A DNA stretch of 64,000 nucleotides from the NCBI GenBank assembly GCA_950295325.1, contig OX485803.1, forward strand, positions 57,117,554-57,181,553, written 5' to 3'. Position numbers and translations under genes: made by a program. Positions 62,253 to 64,000 of this stretch are shown piece by piece (within the stretch, counting starts at the first letter, position 1; each line of letters opens with the position of its first letter). The stretch is from Polytrichum commune. Lineage: Eukaryota > Streptophyta > Polytrichopsida > Polytrichales > Polytrichaceae. The notes under the pieces were generated by a model. That model was given only the letters and a program-made list of their open reading frames with translations. It made no database searches and had not been told where the DNA came from.

Positions 62253-62689
62253 ACTTCTAACCTTTAAGTTTGCAAGATATGTGAGGTTATTTACAACTCC
62301 CCATGCATACACAAATCAGAATGCTTACCAAAACTAAATCACCGTACATAACTTTATTTAGCTACTATTAGCCGTTCCATTATGATAATATCAGTTGACA
62401 TTGATTCAACCGACTTTATCAAGTTGAATCTACTCTAGTGAGAGAATTCAAAAAGTATAATTCCAATCATAATCTAGCTTATTCATGTCCCCACCCAACG
62501 TACAAACTTATTTGAATTATGTTATGTGATTATGTAATTTTTTCAAGAAAAAAAGAGGCAATTATCACAACATAAGTAAAGAGTTTGAGTTACATGCATG
62601 CACACTTGTATGAGAAATCATGGCATTTCCCATGTTTATGTGCGTCGAGCGATATCTTTCTTGTAGTTAACTATGTATGGTATTTAGTG

Positions 62690-63080
62690 TCACATACACT
62701 ATTTGCAAACGGCCTAAACTTGAGACCTAGAGGTCTCAAAGTGTCACATCTGTTAATTGCCAATATAGTATTAATTGTCAACATAATCAACTTTTCAAAG
62801 GTGAAAACTTATTTACATAATGACGTTTAACGTAGCACATTGCGATACTTGAGAAGTTGAGATTGATAGTTTTGCTTTTTTGTATGCAAGAGGAAGATAT
62901 TTTTGAGCTACTTATGGCAAGTGTCATGTGTTTTACATTTTAATATGCAAGTGTTTAGGATATGCATACTCCTCATAACACTATTGAACATACTTGTGCC
63001 AAGTTATTAGTAAGCACACTTAAAATAACAAGTGTCATGAGATGACACTAATGGTGAAGATGTTGATCATTGGTTCAACA
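62690..63080 (-). repeat. Dispersed repeat R3, copy B (inverted)
   Basis: AGACCTAGAGGTCTCAAAGT, GTGTCACATCTGTTAATTGC and GCAAGTGTCATGTGTTTTAC are the complements of words at 43990-44190, in reversed order. Confidence 0.7.
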
Positions 63081-63399
63081 TTTGTTAAAAATTTAGAGCA
63101 AGGAAAGTAATTGCACTTATGTGGTGTTAACACTTTAATAATTATTGGGGTAGCATTGACAACTTGCAACACTTACATGAATAACACTTATGTGGCTTTG
63201 ATTTGTTTTTAAATACCACTTATATAAATAGAGGATGAACATACATAACATATGAATGTCATCATACATCTAAGCGTAATGGAAGAACAAAACTATAGTG
63301 GTTTAATGAGATTCTTGTGCATGTCAAGATCCCATTTATTTTTGAAGTGTTTGAATGCTTTGGATGAAAGGTGTAACATCAGTATGTCTTTGTTCCAAA

Positions 63400-63960
63400 A
63401 ATTGTTTCAAGGTCACTAATTCACTTTCAACATCCTTGAATCCTACTCTTTCTACCACCACATCACTAATTTGAACATTGTCAACTTCTTCAATGGGTTC
63501 ATTATCAACTGCATCACCTCCTCGGTAAGTATGTAGGGATTGTTTAGATCAAATTCTAGTTCATAATTGATGAACTCGTGTGCATTCGTAGTGGGCCCAC
63601 TTTCACTCTCTTTAGATGCCATTGCTAGTTGTTCCAGTAAGGTAGTAATTTCTTCCAACTCTTTCTTATGTATTGCTTTTCTATCTCTCATGATTTGCCT
63701 CCTTTGCTCCCATATTGTCCAAAAACCTCGAAAGAATACACGTATGTTTCCAACAATTCATGAATTGTTGATGCAATAACTCCAAGCAAATTGAGTTTCG
63801 AGCAATTTTTTTAACGTATTGTACAGTTCAAAGTGATTGTGTGCATGATATATGCATGTAACAGTAATTTGATCCGAGTAATACAATTTTGTAGCCTCAC
63901 TTTCATCCAAGTTAACACTTATTGTCATTGAAGAGGGGAGTTTTTGGAACAATTTCCCTT
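63400..63960 (-). pseudogene. Two short minus-strand frames, unknown
   Basis: Frames at 63952-63758 and 63691-63452 encode peptides with LNDES-like and acidic helical sequence (KKELEEITTLLEQLAMASKE, INYELEFDLNNPYILTEEVM). They could be two pieces of one broken gene, or exons. I recognise no family. The flanking 63100-63400 and the last 40 bases hold TTAACACTT-rich repeats only. Confidence 0.25.
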
Positions 63961-64000
63961 AACACATATGTTATTTTAACACTTGTTGGGGTAACACTTA

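Noticed and set aside
1-64000. CRISPR arrays, operons or other prokaryotic features
   Set aside because: Spliced genes, organelle targeting signals and Pol III tRNA genes show a plant nuclear sequence; the tandem repeats lack unique equal-length spacers.

Overview
This window reads as nuclear DNA of a land plant. Genes are sparse and split by short GT-AG introns, there is a plastid-targeted ferredoxin, tRNA genes carry internal promoters and T-runs, and about two thirds of the sequence is AT-rich intergenic DNA with old transposons and microsatellites. I cannot name the species. A 5'-truncated non-LTR retrotransposon and intron-bearing tRNA-Pro genes hint at a lineage outside the well-studied angiosperms, but that is inference.

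Layout. 0.3-6.7 kb: a dead LINE-type element inserted in a ~100-bp tandem repeat, then a PIF/Harbinger-like transposase remnant. 8.25-8.97 kb: a 715-bp element with terminal inverted repeats and a target duplication. 11.3-14.0 kb: a Bet v 1/MLP-like gene whose single first exon is followed by two alternative terminal exons. 15.75-16.6 kb: a secreted protein with S1-like (self-incompatibility) features, convergent with a 13-exon GH27 glycosidase (16.97-24.1 kb, minus). 26.7-30.5 kb (minus): pseudouridine-5'-phosphate glycosidase, 12 exons, with a PTS2-like peroxisomal signal. 31.15 and 32.41 kb: two tRNA-Pro(CGG) genes, each with an 11-nt intron. 33.8-38.1 kb (minus): TrmO-like tRNA m6t6A methyltransferase, 9 exons. 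38.5-44.5 kb: repeat-rich. 44.9-45.3 kb: intronless [2Fe-2S] ferredoxin. 48.0-48.9 kb (minus): DUF3082-like plastid membrane protein. 52.5-56.3 kb: DUF3429/TMEM69-like mitochondrial membrane protein, 8 exons. 57.3 kb: tRNA-Gly(TCC). 58-64 kb: nested and dispersed repeats.

The genes do not form a pathway. Several are organellar housekeeping genes (ferredoxin and DUF3082 for the plastid, DUF3429 for the mitochondrion, PsuG for the peroxisome). Two concern RNA metabolism: TrmO modifies tRNA, and PsuG recycles pseudouridine. All multi-exon models were assembled by hand from reading frame, splice sites and intron phase, and each closes in frame. The most unusual items are the intron-bearing tRNA-Pro pair, the alternative terminal exons of the Bet v 1-like gene, and a MULE-like element family whose insertion site can be compared with an empty copy elsewhere in the window.
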